A stretch of DNA of 64,000 bases from Bradyrhizobium sp. 1 (GTDB taxonomy: Bacteria > Pseudomonadota > Alphaproteobacteria > Rhizobiales > Xanthobacteraceae). Positions 48,001 to 56,118 of the stretch are shown piece after piece. Where the stretch lies: assembly GCF_023073315.1 (NCBI RefSeq), contig NZ_JADPJH010000037.1, positions 229,299-293,298 of the forward strand. Direction: 5' to 3'. Below the pieces are notes generated by a model. It was not told the origin of the DNA, did no database searches, and worked only from the letters and a program-made list of their open reading frames with translations. Every line of letters begins with the position of its first letter. Position 1 is the stretch's first letter. The position numbers were made by a program, and so were the translations under genes.

Positions 48001-50215
48001 CGCCAAAATCGTCATCGCCGCGGTCGATGTCGGCATCCTCAACCTCACCAATTACAAGCCGCCGGCGCCGGACGATTACTATCTCGGCCAGCGCCGCCTG
48101 AGCGCGGAGATCCGCGATCTCTATGGGCAACTGATCGACGGCATGTCGGGCACGCGCGGCCAGATCAAGTCCGGCGGCGACGCCGGTGCGGCCGATCTCC
48201 AGGGCTCACCGCCTGCGCAGAAGCCGCTCGCGCTCTATTCGGGCATCGTCACGGTTGCCGCCGATGGTACAGCGGAGGTGAGTTTTGACATCCCCGAGTT
48301 CGCCGGCACCGCGCGCGTCATGGCGGTGGCGTGGACCGCGACAAAACTCGGCCGCGCCAACATTGATGTCGTGATCCGCGACCCCGTGGTGCTGACCACG
48401 ACCCTGCCGCGCTTCCTGCTCAATGGCGACCACGGCACGGTCAATCTCGAGATCGACAATGTCGAGGGCCAGGCCGGCGACTACGCCATCAACGTCAGGA
48501 CGGGCGGTCCGGTGAAGATGACCGGCAATCCCGCCACCACGGTGAAGCTCGCCGCCAAGCAGCGCAACTCGTTCGCGCTCGCAATCGATGCGACCGCGGC
48601 GGGGCAGGCGACGCTCGATGTCGACATCAAGGGGCCGAATGGCTTGGCGCTCGCGCGCCACTACGCGCTCGACGTCAAGGCGGCGACGCAGGTGCTGGCG
48701 CGGCGCTCGATCCGGACGCTGGCGAAAGGCGAGAGCCTGACGCTGACCTCGGACATGTTCGCCGACCTCGTGCCGGGCACCGGCAGCGTCTCGGTGTCGG
48801 CGAGCCTGTCGACCGCGCTCGATGCGGCGACGATCCTCAAAGCGCTGGATCGTTATCCCTATGGCTGCTCGGAGCAGATCACGAGCCGCGCGCTGCCGCT
48901 GCTCTATGTCAACGATCTCGCGGCCGGCGCCCATCTCGCGATGGACACCGAGGTCGACCAGCGAATCCGCGACGCCATCGAGCGGCTTTTGGCCCGTCAG
49001 GGCTCCAACGGCTCGTTCGGCCTGTGGTCGGCCGGCGGCGACGATGCCTGGCTCGACGCGTACGTGACGGACTTCCTGACCCGGGCCCGTGAAAAGGGCT
49101 TTGTGGTGCCTGACGTCCTGTTCAAGACCGCTCTGGATCGCATCCGCAACTCCGTCGTCAACGGCAACGAGCCGGAGAAGGACGGCGGCCGCGATCTCGC
49201 TTACGGCCTCTACGTGCTCGCGCGCAACGGCGCAGCTCCCATCGGCGATCTTCGCTATCTCGCCGACACCAAGCTGAACAATCTGGCAACGCCGATTGCG
49301 AAGTCGCAGCTCGCGGCGGCGCTCGCACTCGTCGGCGATCGCAACCGTGCCGAACGTGTCTACGGAGCCGCGCTCGACAGCCTCGCGCCAAAACCCGTGC
49401 TGGAGTTCGGCCGCACCGACTACGGCTCGCAGCTCCGCGATGCCGCAGCGCTCGTGTCGCTTGCGAGCGAAGGCAACGCGCCGAAGGCGACGCTGACGCA
49501 GGCTGTGACCCGGGTCGAGACCGCGCGCGGGCTGACGCCCTACACCTCGACGCAGGAGAATGCGTGGCTGGTGCTGGCCGCGCGCGCGCTCGCCAAGGAA
49601 AACCTCTCGATCGAGGTTGACGGCCAGAGCATCAAGACTGCGCTCTATCGCAGCTACAAGGCCGATACGCTGAGCGGCAAGCCGCTGAAGATCACCAACA
49701 CCGGCGATGCGCCGATTCAGGCGGTGATCTCGGTGTCAGGCTCGCCGGTGACGCCGGAGCCGGCGGCATCGAACGGCTTCAAGATCGAGCGCAGCTACTT
49801 CACGCTCGACGGCAAGCCTGCCGACATCAGCAAGGTCAAGCAGAACGACCGCTTTGCCGTGGTGCTGAAGATCACCGAGGCCAAGCCCGAATACGGTCAC
49901 ATCATGGTGTCCGACTATCTGCCGGCTGGTTTGGAGATCGACAATCCAAAACTGGTGTCGTCGGGTGACAGCGGTACGCTCGGCTGGATCGAGGACGGCG
50001 TGGAGCCCAAGGATACCGAGTTCCGCGACGACCGCTTCACCGCGGCGGTTGATCGGGCCTCGGACTCCAAGGCGGTCTTCACCGTCGCCTATGTCGCGCG
50101 CGCGGTCTCGCCCGGCAAATACGTGCTGCCGCAGGCCTATGTCGAGGACATGTACAACCCCTCGCGCTACGGCCGGACGGGCACGGGCAATGTCGAGGTG
50201 CGGGCGGCGAAGTGA
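45011..50215 (+). CDS. Bacterial alpha-2-macroglobulin family protein (YfhM-like)
   Basis: The 1734-residue protein is a periplasmic protease trap. A signal peptide (MIGLVRAVTLCAALVFGLSA ending AQA) without a good lipobox is followed by macroglobulin domains and, near the middle, RGVYRSSETVYLTALLRDGQ (the MG-type segment). The thioester loop is intact as YGCSEQ, Cys1286 to Gln1289, so substrate can be covalently caught. The C-terminal receptor-like region has LPAGLEIDNPKLVSSGDSG. GGGAG precedes the ATG. The next gene encodes PBP1C and overlaps it or follows at once, the classic pairing of envelope defence with peptidoglycan repair. Confidence 0.95.
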   Translation: MIGLVRAVTLCAALVFGLSAAQAADKAFKRDDLADSAIKLEAQIKSEAGPVAKTNATLKTDADAAFRRNDYRTGLSVLGQIAATTPEDTGNWLRLAKVIFQITPKSSSEQTFLLERASTAAYIAYQRAGNPGEEADALAVLGKSLSERKLWRPSLDALRLSLDMREVADVRGQYEKMRDEHGFRLLDYTVDSDSASPRACFQFSEELAKRTDFAPYLALAGQDKPALSAEGKQLCVDGLKHGERYNINLRAGLPSTVKEGLPKSAEFNVYVRDRKPFVRFTSRAYVLPRTGQRGIPVVSVNTPAVNINVFRIGDRNLINTVVDSDFQKTLSKYQLSDLGGERGVKVWTGELATAMTLNQDVTTAFPVDQALGELQPGVYVMTAAAKGPGSDDDYQLATQWFIVSDLGVTAYSGNDGIHVFVNSLASTDPVGKAEVRLVARNNEILATRKTDDSGHVLFEAGLARGEGGLSPAMLTVTGEKADYAFLSLRTSAFDLSDRGVAGRAVPAGADAFVYAERGVYRSSETVYLTALLRDGQGNAVTGGPMTLVIERPDGVEYRRAVLADQGAGGRSLSVPLNSAVPTGTWRVRAFTDPKGSSVGETSFLVEDYVADRIEFDLSAKDKLIKANAPVELKADGHFLYGAPASGLQLEGDMLIVPASERPGFSGYQFGVADEETTSNQRTPLENLPEADANGVATFPVTLDKQPASTRPQEAQIFVRMVETGGRAVERKLVLPVAPANAMIGIKPLFADKNVAEGDKAEFDVVFVSPEGEKLRRDGLRYELLKMESRYQWYRQNNYWEYEPVKSTSRVSDGDVTIAADKPSRISLAPRPGRYRLDVKSNDADGPVTSVQFDVGWYSDGSADTPDLLETSIDKPQYASGDTMAVSVNVRSAGKLTINVLGDRLLTTQTIDVKEGTAQVKLPVGKDWGTGAYVVATLRRPLDAAAQRMPGRAIGLKWFGIDKQTRTLQVKLTPPALIRPNAMLKIPVKLDGLNPGEDAKIVIAAVDVGILNLTNYKPPAPDDYYLGQRRLSAEIRDLYGQLIDGMSGTRGQIKSGGDAGAADLQGSPPAQKPLALYSGIVTVAADGTAEVSFDIPEFAGTARVMAVAWTATKLGRANIDVVIRDPVVLTTTLPRFLLNGDHGTVNLEIDNVEGQAGDYAINVRTGGPVKMTGNPATTVKLAAKQRNSFALAIDATAAGQATLDVDIKGPNGLALARHYALDVKAATQVLARRSIRTLAKGESLTLTSDMFADLVPGTGSVSVSASLSTALDAATILKALDRYPYGCSEQITSRALPLLYVNDLAAGAHLAMDTEVDQRIRDAIERLLARQGSNGSFGLWSAGGDDAWLDAYVTDFLTRAREKGFVVPDVLFKTALDRIRNSVVNGNEPEKDGGRDLAYGLYVLARNGAAPIGDLRYLADTKLNNLATPIAKSQLAAALALVGDRNRAERVYGAALDSLAPKPVLEFGRTDYGSQLRDAAALVSLASEGNAPKATLTQAVTRVETARGLTPYTSTQENAWLVLAARALAKENLSIEVDGQSIKTALYRSYKADTLSGKPLKITNTGDAPIQAVISVSGSPVTPEPAASNGFKIERSYFTLDGKPADISKVKQNDRFAVVLKITEAKPEYGHIMVSDYLPAGLEIDNPKLVSSGDSGTLGWIEDGVEPKDTEFRDDRFTAAVDRASDSKAVFTVAYVARAVSPGKYVLPQAYVEDMYNPSRYGRTGTGNVEVRAAK

Positions 50216-50226
50216 GTGATGCTGGG

Positions 50227-52332
50227 ATGAGTGAGGTCGACAAAGACGGCTGCGGAGCAGGGCGCGGTGTTATGCGTGCCCTCTCGGCCGCCGCGCTGAC
50301 GTTCATCCTCACCATCGTCGCCTTCGTCGGCTGGGTCTACTCGCTCGGCCCACTGCCGCTCGGCGAGTCGCGCGCAGTCTCCACCACAATCGTTGATCGC
50401 AACGGCAAATTGCTGCGCGCCTACGCCATGGCGGACGGGCGCTGGCGGCTGCCGGTCGAGACAAAAGCGAATGTCGATCCGACTTATTTAAAACTGCTGC
50501 TCGCCTACGAGGACCAGCGCTTCTACGCGCATAACGGCCTCGACCCGCTCGCACTGGGGCGCGCGGCGCTGCAGCTCGCCACGCGCGGCCACATCGTCTC
50601 GGGCGGCTCGACCATCAGCATGCAGCTGGCGCGGCTGATGGAGCCGCGACGGCAGCGCTCGCTCCATGCAAAGCTGCGGCAGATCGTGCGCGCGATCGAG
50701 ATCGAGCGCAGCATGAGCAAGGCTGACATTCTCGACCTCTATCTCGCGCTGGCGCCTTATGGCGGCAATCTCGAAGGCATCCGCGCCGCTTCGATTGCCT
50801 ATCTCGGCAAGGAGCCGAAGCGGCTCTCGCTCGCCGAAGCAGCGCTGCTGGTCGCGCTGCCGCAATCGCCGGAGACGCGCCGGCTCGACCGCTATCCCGA
50901 GACCGCGCGAAAAGCCCGCGACCGCGTGCTCGATCGCATGGTCGAGGAGCACGTGGTCGGTGCTGACGATGCGCAGCAGGCCAAGGCCGTGCCCATACCA
51001 AAACTGCGCAAGCCGATGCCGATCCTGGCGCCGCATGCTTCCGACACGGCGCTCTCGACCGTCAAAGACGCGCCAATCATCAAGCTGACGCTGGATGCGA
51101 ACTTGCAGAAGGTGCTGGAGCCGTTGGCGCGCGACCGCGCCATTGCGCTGGGGCCGAACATCTCGGTCGGCATCATTGTCGTCGACAACGAGAGCGGCGA
51201 CGTGCTCGCGCGTGTCGGCTCGGCGGACTATTTCGACGAGAGCCGGGCAGGGCAGGTCGACATGACCCGCGCCATCCGCTCGCCGGGCTCGACCCTGAAA
51301 CCGTTCATCTATGGCCTTGCCTTCGAGGACGGTTTTGTTCATCCCGACAGCCTGATCGACGACCGCCCGGTGCGCTTCGGCTCCTATGCGCCGGAAAATT
51401 TCGACATGACCTTTCAGGGCACTGTGCCCGTGAAGAAGGCGCTGCAACTCTCGCTGAACGTGCCGGCCATCGTGCTGCTCGATCGCGTCGGCGCGAGCCG
51501 GCTGGCGTCGCGGCTACGGCAGGCCGGCGGCAATCTGGTCCTGCCCAAGGACGAGGCGCCGGGGCTTGCGATGGGCCTCGGCGGCGTCGGCGTGACGCTC
51601 CAGGACCTTGCCCAGCTCTATGCGGGCTTTGCCCGGCTCGGCACCACCAAGCCGCTGCGCGAGATCATGGCTGCCAAGGACGACCGCGAGCCGCTGCGGC
51701 TGCTGGACCAGGTCGCGGCCTGGCAGGTCGGCAATGTGCTGCTGGGCACCCCGCCGCCGGAGAACGCGGCCCACAACCGCATCGCCTTCAAGACCGGCAC
51801 CTCTTACGGCTACCGCGATGCCTGGTCGGTCGGGTTTGATGGCCGCATGACCATCGGCGTCTGGGTCGGCCGGCCCGATGGCGCGCCGGTTCCGGGCCTG
51901 ATCGGCCGCGTGGCCGCCGCGCCGATCCTGTTCGATGCCTTCGCCCGGACCGGCAAGACGCTGACCCCGTTGCCGAAGCCGCCGAAGGGAACCCTGGTCA
52001 CCAGCAACGCGAAGTTGCCGTTGCCGCTCAAGCGGTTCCGCCCGGTCGGGGAGCTGGTGCGGACCGGCAGCGAGCAGGCGCTGCACATCCAGTTCCCGCT
52101 CAACGGCTCGCGGATCGACGTGGATCGCTCCGGCGGAGCCGAGGCCGCCGCCATGCCCGTCAAGGTCGCCGGCGGCGTGTTGCCGATGACTGTCATGGTC
52201 AATGGCACAGCCCTCGGCGAGATCGACGGACGCCGGCAGCGGCTGATCGATCCGCCCGGCCCGGGCTTTGCGAGGCTCACCGTGATCGATGCCACGGGCG
52301 CCGCGGACACAGTCGTCATTCGAATTCAATGA
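50227..52332 (+). CDS. pbpC: Penicillin-binding protein 1C
   Basis: This is a bifunctional peptidoglycan glycosyltransferase/transpeptidase-type protein of about 701 residues. An N-terminal membrane anchor (AALTFILTIVAFVGWVYSLG) is followed by the glycosyltransferase motifs EDQRFYAHNGLDPLALGRA and GGSTISMQLARLMEPR. The transpeptidase-fold motifs follow: STLK with Ser355, SLN in LQLSLNVPA, and KTGTSYG. The PBP1C-specific C-terminal beta domain ends the protein. GTG 50212, overlapping the previous stop, is an alternative start. It is coupled to the alpha-2-macroglobulin gene. Confidence 0.95.
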   Translation: MSEVDKDGCGAGRGVMRALSAAALTFILTIVAFVGWVYSLGPLPLGESRAVSTTIVDRNGKLLRAYAMADGRWRLPVETKANVDPTYLKLLLAYEDQRFYAHNGLDPLALGRAALQLATRGHIVSGGSTISMQLARLMEPRRQRSLHAKLRQIVRAIEIERSMSKADILDLYLALAPYGGNLEGIRAASIAYLGKEPKRLSLAEAALLVALPQSPETRRLDRYPETARKARDRVLDRMVEEHVVGADDAQQAKAVPIPKLRKPMPILAPHASDTALSTVKDAPIIKLTLDANLQKVLEPLARDRAIALGPNISVGIIVVDNESGDVLARVGSADYFDESRAGQVDMTRAIRSPGSTLKPFIYGLAFEDGFVHPDSLIDDRPVRFGSYAPENFDMTFQGTVPVKKALQLSLNVPAIVLLDRVGASRLASRLRQAGGNLVLPKDEAPGLAMGLGGVGVTLQDLAQLYAGFARLGTTKPLREIMAAKDDREPLRLLDQVAAWQVGNVLLGTPPPENAAHNRIAFKTGTSYGYRDAWSVGFDGRMTIGVWVGRPDGAPVPGLIGRVAAAPILFDAFARTGKTLTPLPKPPKGTLVTSNAKLPLPLKRFRPVGELVRTGSEQALHIQFPLNGSRIDVDRSGGAEAAAMPVKVAGGVLPMTVMVNGTALGEIDGRRQRLIDPPGPGFARLTVIDATGAADTVVIRIQ

Positions 52333-52382
52333 CCTTGCCTCAAGCGGTTGTGGCGATGGCGGTTTCAGCGTAAGCGGAACCA

Positions 52383-54125
52383 ATGGCCGAGACCTACCCG
52401 ACACCCCGTTTTGGAGCGCCCCGCGAGCCGAAATCACCCGTGAATCCGGGCAGCCGACTCGTGACCATGTTCGACTTCGCCACGGCCAGCCACGCCCGCG
52501 CAGTCGCCTTCCTGCTGCTGTGTGCGCTGCTGCTGTTCCTCCCCGGCTTCTTCACGATTCCGCCCGTCGACCGCGACGAAGCTCGGTTCGCCCAGGCCAC
52601 CAAGCAAATGGTCGAGAGCGGCGATTTTGTCGACATCCGCTTCCAGGAGGACGTCCGCTACAAGAAGCCGGTCGGCATCTACTGGCTGCAATCGGCGGCG
52701 GTCGAAATTGCCACGGCGCTGAAGTTGCCGAAGGCCGAGTTGCGGATCTGGGTCTACCGGCTGCCGTCGCTGATCGGTGCCATCGGCGCCGTGCTGATGA
52801 CCTATTGGACCGCGCTCGGCTTCGTCACGCGACGAGCCGCGGTGCTCGCCGCGCTGCTGATGTGCGCCTCCGTGCTGCTGGGTGTCGAGGCGCGGCTCGC
52901 CAAGACCGACGCGATGCTGCTGTTCTGCGTGGTCGCTGCGATGGGCGCGATGTCGCGCGCTTATCTGTCGTGGCAGCGCGCCGAGGACGAGACGCATCCC
53001 CCGTGGATCTGGCCCGCGATCTTCTGGACTGCGCTTGCGGTCGGCATCCTGATCAAGGGCCCGCTGATCCTGATGTTCGCAGGCCTGACCATCGTCGCGC
53101 TGGCGATCCAGGACCGCGACGCCTCCTGGCTCTGGAAGCTGCGCCCGGTCTGGGGCCTGATGTGGATGCTGGTGCTGGTGCTGCCCTGGTTCATCGCGAT
53201 CTTCTGGCGCGCGGGCGATGCGTTCTTCGCCGACTCCGTCGGCGGCGACATGCTGAGCAAGATCGGCGCCCAGGAATCCCACGGCGCGCCGCCCGGGCTA
53301 TATCTGGCGCTGTTCTGGATCACGTTCTGGCCGGGTGCGCCGCTGGCGGCGATGGCGGCGCCTGCCGTGTGGCGGGCGCGGCGTGAGCCCGGCGCCCAAT
53401 TCCTGCTGGCCTGGCTGATCCCGTCCTGGATCGTGTTCGAGGCGGTGCTGACCAAGCTGCCGCATTACGTGCTGCCGCTGTATCCGGCGATCGCGATCCT
53501 CACTGTCGGCGCGCTGGAGCGGCGCGTGCTGTCGCGCTCGTGGCTCGCGCGCGGCTCGGCCTGGTGGTTCGCGATTCCCGCGTCGGCCTCGTTCATCGCT
53601 GTGCTCGGCGCGGTGTTGCTGACGCGGCAGCCGGCTTTCGTGGCCTGGCCATTCATCGCGGCCGCGCTGATCTTCGGTCTGTTCGCCTGGTGGCTGTTCG
53701 ACACCAACCACGCCGAGCGCTCGGTGCTCAACGCGCTGGTCGCAGCCTTGATGCTCGCGTTCGTGGTCTACGGCATCGTGCTGCCGTCGCTGACGCCAGT
53801 GTTTCCGAGCATCGAGGTCGCGCGCGCGTTGCGCAACGTTACCTGCGTCGGACCGAGGGCGGCTGCCGCCGGCTATCACGAGCCGAGCCTCGTCTTCCTG
53901 ACGGGGACGCAGACGCTGCTCACCGACGGCTCGGGTGCTGCGGACTTCCTGAATCAGGGAAGCTGCCGCTTTGCGCTGATCGAGCAGCGCTCGGAGCGCA
54001 GCTTCGTGCAGCGCGCAGAAGCAATCGGGCTGCGCTACAAGGTCGGCGCGCGCATCGACGGCTATAATTTCTCGCAGGGACGCGCGATCTCGATCTCGAT
54101 CTTCCGCTCGGAAGGCACCGAGTAA
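52383..54125 (+). CDS. ArnT-like glycosyltransferase (GT83 family)
   Basis: The 580-residue inner-membrane protein has about 12 helices and the ArnT signature in its first periplasmic loop: PPVDRDEARFAQATKQMVES, then FQEDVRYKKPVGIYWLQ. This family transfers a sugar from a polyprenyl phosphate to lipid A. AAGCGGA precedes the ATG. The PAP2, GT2 and LABN genes that follow suggest lipid A or a related glycolipid as acceptor. In Bradyrhizobium, lipid A carries mannose, while in Mesorhizobium a related enzyme adds galacturonic acid; the sugar here cannot be read from sequence. Confidence 0.9.
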   Translation: MAETYPTPRFGAPREPKSPVNPGSRLVTMFDFATASHARAVAFLLLCALLLFLPGFFTIPPVDRDEARFAQATKQMVESGDFVDIRFQEDVRYKKPVGIYWLQSAAVEIATALKLPKAELRIWVYRLPSLIGAIGAVLMTYWTALGFVTRRAAVLAALLMCASVLLGVEARLAKTDAMLLFCVVAAMGAMSRAYLSWQRAEDETHPPWIWPAIFWTALAVGILIKGPLILMFAGLTIVALAIQDRDASWLWKLRPVWGLMWMLVLVLPWFIAIFWRAGDAFFADSVGGDMLSKIGAQESHGAPPGLYLALFWITFWPGAPLAAMAAPAVWRARREPGAQFLLAWLIPSWIVFEAVLTKLPHYVLPLYPAIAILTVGALERRVLSRSWLARGSAWWFAIPASASFIAVLGAVLLTRQPAFVAWPFIAAALIFGLFAWWLFDTNHAERSVLNALVAALMLAFVVYGIVLPSLTPVFPSIEVARALRNVTCVGPRAAAAGYHEPSLVFLTGTQTLLTDGSGAADFLNQGSCRFALIEQRSERSFVQRAEAIGLRYKVGARIDGYNFSQGRAISISIFRSEGTE

Positions 54126-54126
54126 G

Positions 54127-54972
54127 ATGTCGGCCTCGACCCATATGGAGCCGCGTCCGGGCTATCCCGCGCAATTGCTCACGGTCGCCGGGCGTGCGCT
54201 GGCGCAACTCGTGCGCTCGCCCTCGCATTCGCGCCGCGCCGAAGCCGCCCGAAAGCTGGCGCGGCATTCGCTGTGGCTGAGCGCGGCGGGCGCGGCCCTT
54301 GTCATCGTGCTGATGCTCGCGTTCGACCAGACCGAGATCCAGTTGATGCCGGCGCGGGGGACGCCGAGCCTGTGGCCGATCCTTATTCTCACTGATTTCG
54401 GCAAGGACGAGTATGTGCTTTCCGTGCTGGGGATTGTGCTGGTGAGCGTGGCGCTCGTTGCGGCCGGGCTTCGTGGCACGCGCCGCACACTGCTGCTCGG
54501 TCTCGGCACGCGGTTGCAGTACCTGTTTCTGTCTGTCGCGCTGTCGGTGTTCGTTGCCGAGATCCTGAAATATCTCATCGGCCGCGGACGGCCGTTCGTG
54601 GGCGGCAGGGCCAATCCTTTCAACTTCGTCCCGTTCGAGGGCTCGGGTGCTTACGCCAGCCTGCCGTCGGGTCATGCGGTGACGGCGTTCGCACTGGCGT
54701 TTGCGGTGTCCGCGCTGTGGCCGCGGCTGCGCGTGTTCATGTTCACTTACGCAATCGTGATCCTGCTGACGCGCCTGGTGCTGCTCGCGCATCATCCGAG
54801 CGATGTCGCGGCCGGTGCCCTGGTCGGCATGGTCGGCGCCATGGCGGTCCGTTACTGGTTTGCGGCCCGACGGCTCAGCTTTGCCATCCGTGCCGATGGC
54901 ACCATTGTGCCCCTTTCGGGACAGGTCCCGGGCCGCCTCAAAAGGGTTGCCCGCGGGGCGTCCGCCCCATAA
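54127..54972 (+). CDS. PAP2-family membrane phosphatase
   Basis: The 281-residue protein has about six helices and the three PAP2 motifs: KYLIGRGRPF, SLPSGH, and LTRLVLLAHHPSDVAAG with the catalytic His and Asp. Such enzymes hydrolyse lipid pyrophosphates or phosphates such as undecaprenyl pyrophosphate or lipid A phosphates. It starts one base after the ArnT-like stop. The position suggests it either recycles the polyprenyl carrier or removes a lipid A phosphate before sugar addition. Confidence 0.92.
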   Translation: MSASTHMEPRPGYPAQLLTVAGRALAQLVRSPSHSRRAEAARKLARHSLWLSAAGAALVIVLMLAFDQTEIQLMPARGTPSLWPILILTDFGKDEYVLSVLGIVLVSVALVAAGLRGTRRTLLLGLGTRLQYLFLSVALSVFVAEILKYLIGRGRPFVGGRANPFNFVPFEGSGAYASLPSGHAVTAFALAFAVSALWPRLRVFMFTYAIVILLTRLVLLAHHPSDVAAGALVGMVGAMAVRYWFAARRLSFAIRADGTIVPLSGQVPGRLKRVARGASAP

Positions 54973-55037
54973 AAGCGGCTGCCTGCCGGGACCGCCGGTT
55001 CCCAAGGGGCAGGCCCATTCCAACCACGAGTCTCGAT

Positions 55038-55772
55038 TTGTCGTCGTCCCAGCCTTCGGTTTCCATCGTCGTTCCCGTGCGCAACGAAGCCGACAACATC
55101 GCGCCGCTGATCGCCGAGATAAGTGCGGCGCTCGACGGCCGCTGGGACTACGAGATCATCTACGTCAATGACGGATCGACGGATGCGACCGGCGAGCGGC
55201 TCGCGTCCATCATGGCGCAGCGGGCCAATCTGCGTCAGCTCCGTCACGCCAGATCCGGCGGCCAGTCGGCCGCGGTGCGCAGCGGCGTGCGTGCCGCGCG
55301 CGGCGCGATCGTGGCGACGCTTGACGGCGATGGACAGAACAATCCGGCCTTCCTGCCGGACCTGATCTCGGCGGTCGAGAAGGGCGCGAATGTCGGCCTT
55401 GTCGCGGGACAACGTGTCGGACGCAAGGACACCGGCTTCAAGAAGCTCCAGTCGCGCATCGCCAACGGCGTACGCGGCGCGATCCTGAACGATGGCACGC
55501 GCGACACCGGCTGCGGCCTGAAGGCGTTCCGGCGCGACGTGTTCCTGACGATGCCCTATTTTGACGGGCTGCACCGCTTCCTGCCGGCGCTGGTTCGGCG
55601 TGAGGGATACGAGATCGCCTATGTCGACGTGATCGACCGGCCGCGCCATTCCGGCGTGTCAAACTACGGCTTCTTCGACCGGCTGTGGATCGGGATCATG
55701 GATCTCGCCGGCGTGTGGTGGCTGATCCGCCGCAAGAAGCCGACACCGGACGTGACCGAGGTGAACGCATGA
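55038..55772 (+). CDS. GT2 glycosyltransferase, polyprenyl-phosphate sugar synthase
   Basis: The 244-residue protein is a DPM1/ArnC/RgtE-type GT2 enzyme: SVSIVVPVRNEADNIAPLIA, the metal-binding region ATLDGDGQNNPAFLPDLISA, and the acceptor-side RDTGCGLKAFRRDVFL. It would load a nucleotide-linked sugar onto polyprenyl phosphate for the ArnT-like enzyme. A TTG at 55038 is used because upstream codons belong to the end of the PAP2 region in another frame; the start is uncertain. Its stop overlaps the next gene as ATGA. Confidence 0.9.
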   Translation: MSSSQPSVSIVVPVRNEADNIAPLIAEISAALDGRWDYEIIYVNDGSTDATGERLASIMAQRANLRQLRHARSGGQSAAVRSGVRAARGAIVATLDGDGQNNPAFLPDLISAVEKGANVGLVAGQRVGRKDTGFKKLQSRIANGVRGAILNDGTRDTGCGLKAFRRDVFLTMPYFDGLHRFLPALVRREGYEIAYVDVIDRPRHSGVSNYGFFDRLWIGIMDLAGVWWLIRRKKPTPDVTEVNA

Positions 55773-56107
55773 TCATCCAATACGGCCAGGCGCTGGGCGA
55801 CTATCTGTACGACGTCTTCGTTGCCAAGTTCGATTTCTGGCTCGCGTTCGGCCTGGTCGCGCAGCTGTTCTTCACGGCGCGATTCCTGGTGCAATGGATC
55901 GCGAGCGAGCGCGCCGGCAACAGCGTGGTGCCGATGGCGTTCTGGTTCTGCTCGATGGGCGGCGGGCTGATGACGCTGGTCTACGGCGTCGTCAAGCGCG
56001 AGCCTGTCATCATCCTCGGACAGGCGCTCGCGACCATCATCTATGTCCGCAACATCATGCTGATCATCAAGAACCGCGGCCGCGCCTCGAAGACGCTGGA
56101 ACGCTAA
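55769..56107 (+). CDS. LABN-domain protein (lipid A biosynthesis N-terminal domain)
   Basis: The 112-residue protein has three membrane helices with the LABN pattern: FWLAFGLVAQLFFTARFLVQ, WIASERAGNSVVPMAFWFCS and GQALATIIYVRNIMLI. This domain occurs alone beside GT2 enzymes in proteobacteria and is thought to help place or flip the lipid-linked sugar; that role is not proven. It overlaps the GT2 stop by ATGA and ends the envelope operon; a convergent gene follows after 11 bases. Confidence 0.92.
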   Translation: MIIQYGQALGDYLYDVFVAKFDFWLAFGLVAQLFFTARFLVQWIASERAGNSVVPMAFWFCSMGGGLMTLVYGVVKREPVIILGQALATIIYVRNIMLIIKNRGRASKTLER

Positions 56108-56118
56108 AGCGGTTCGGA

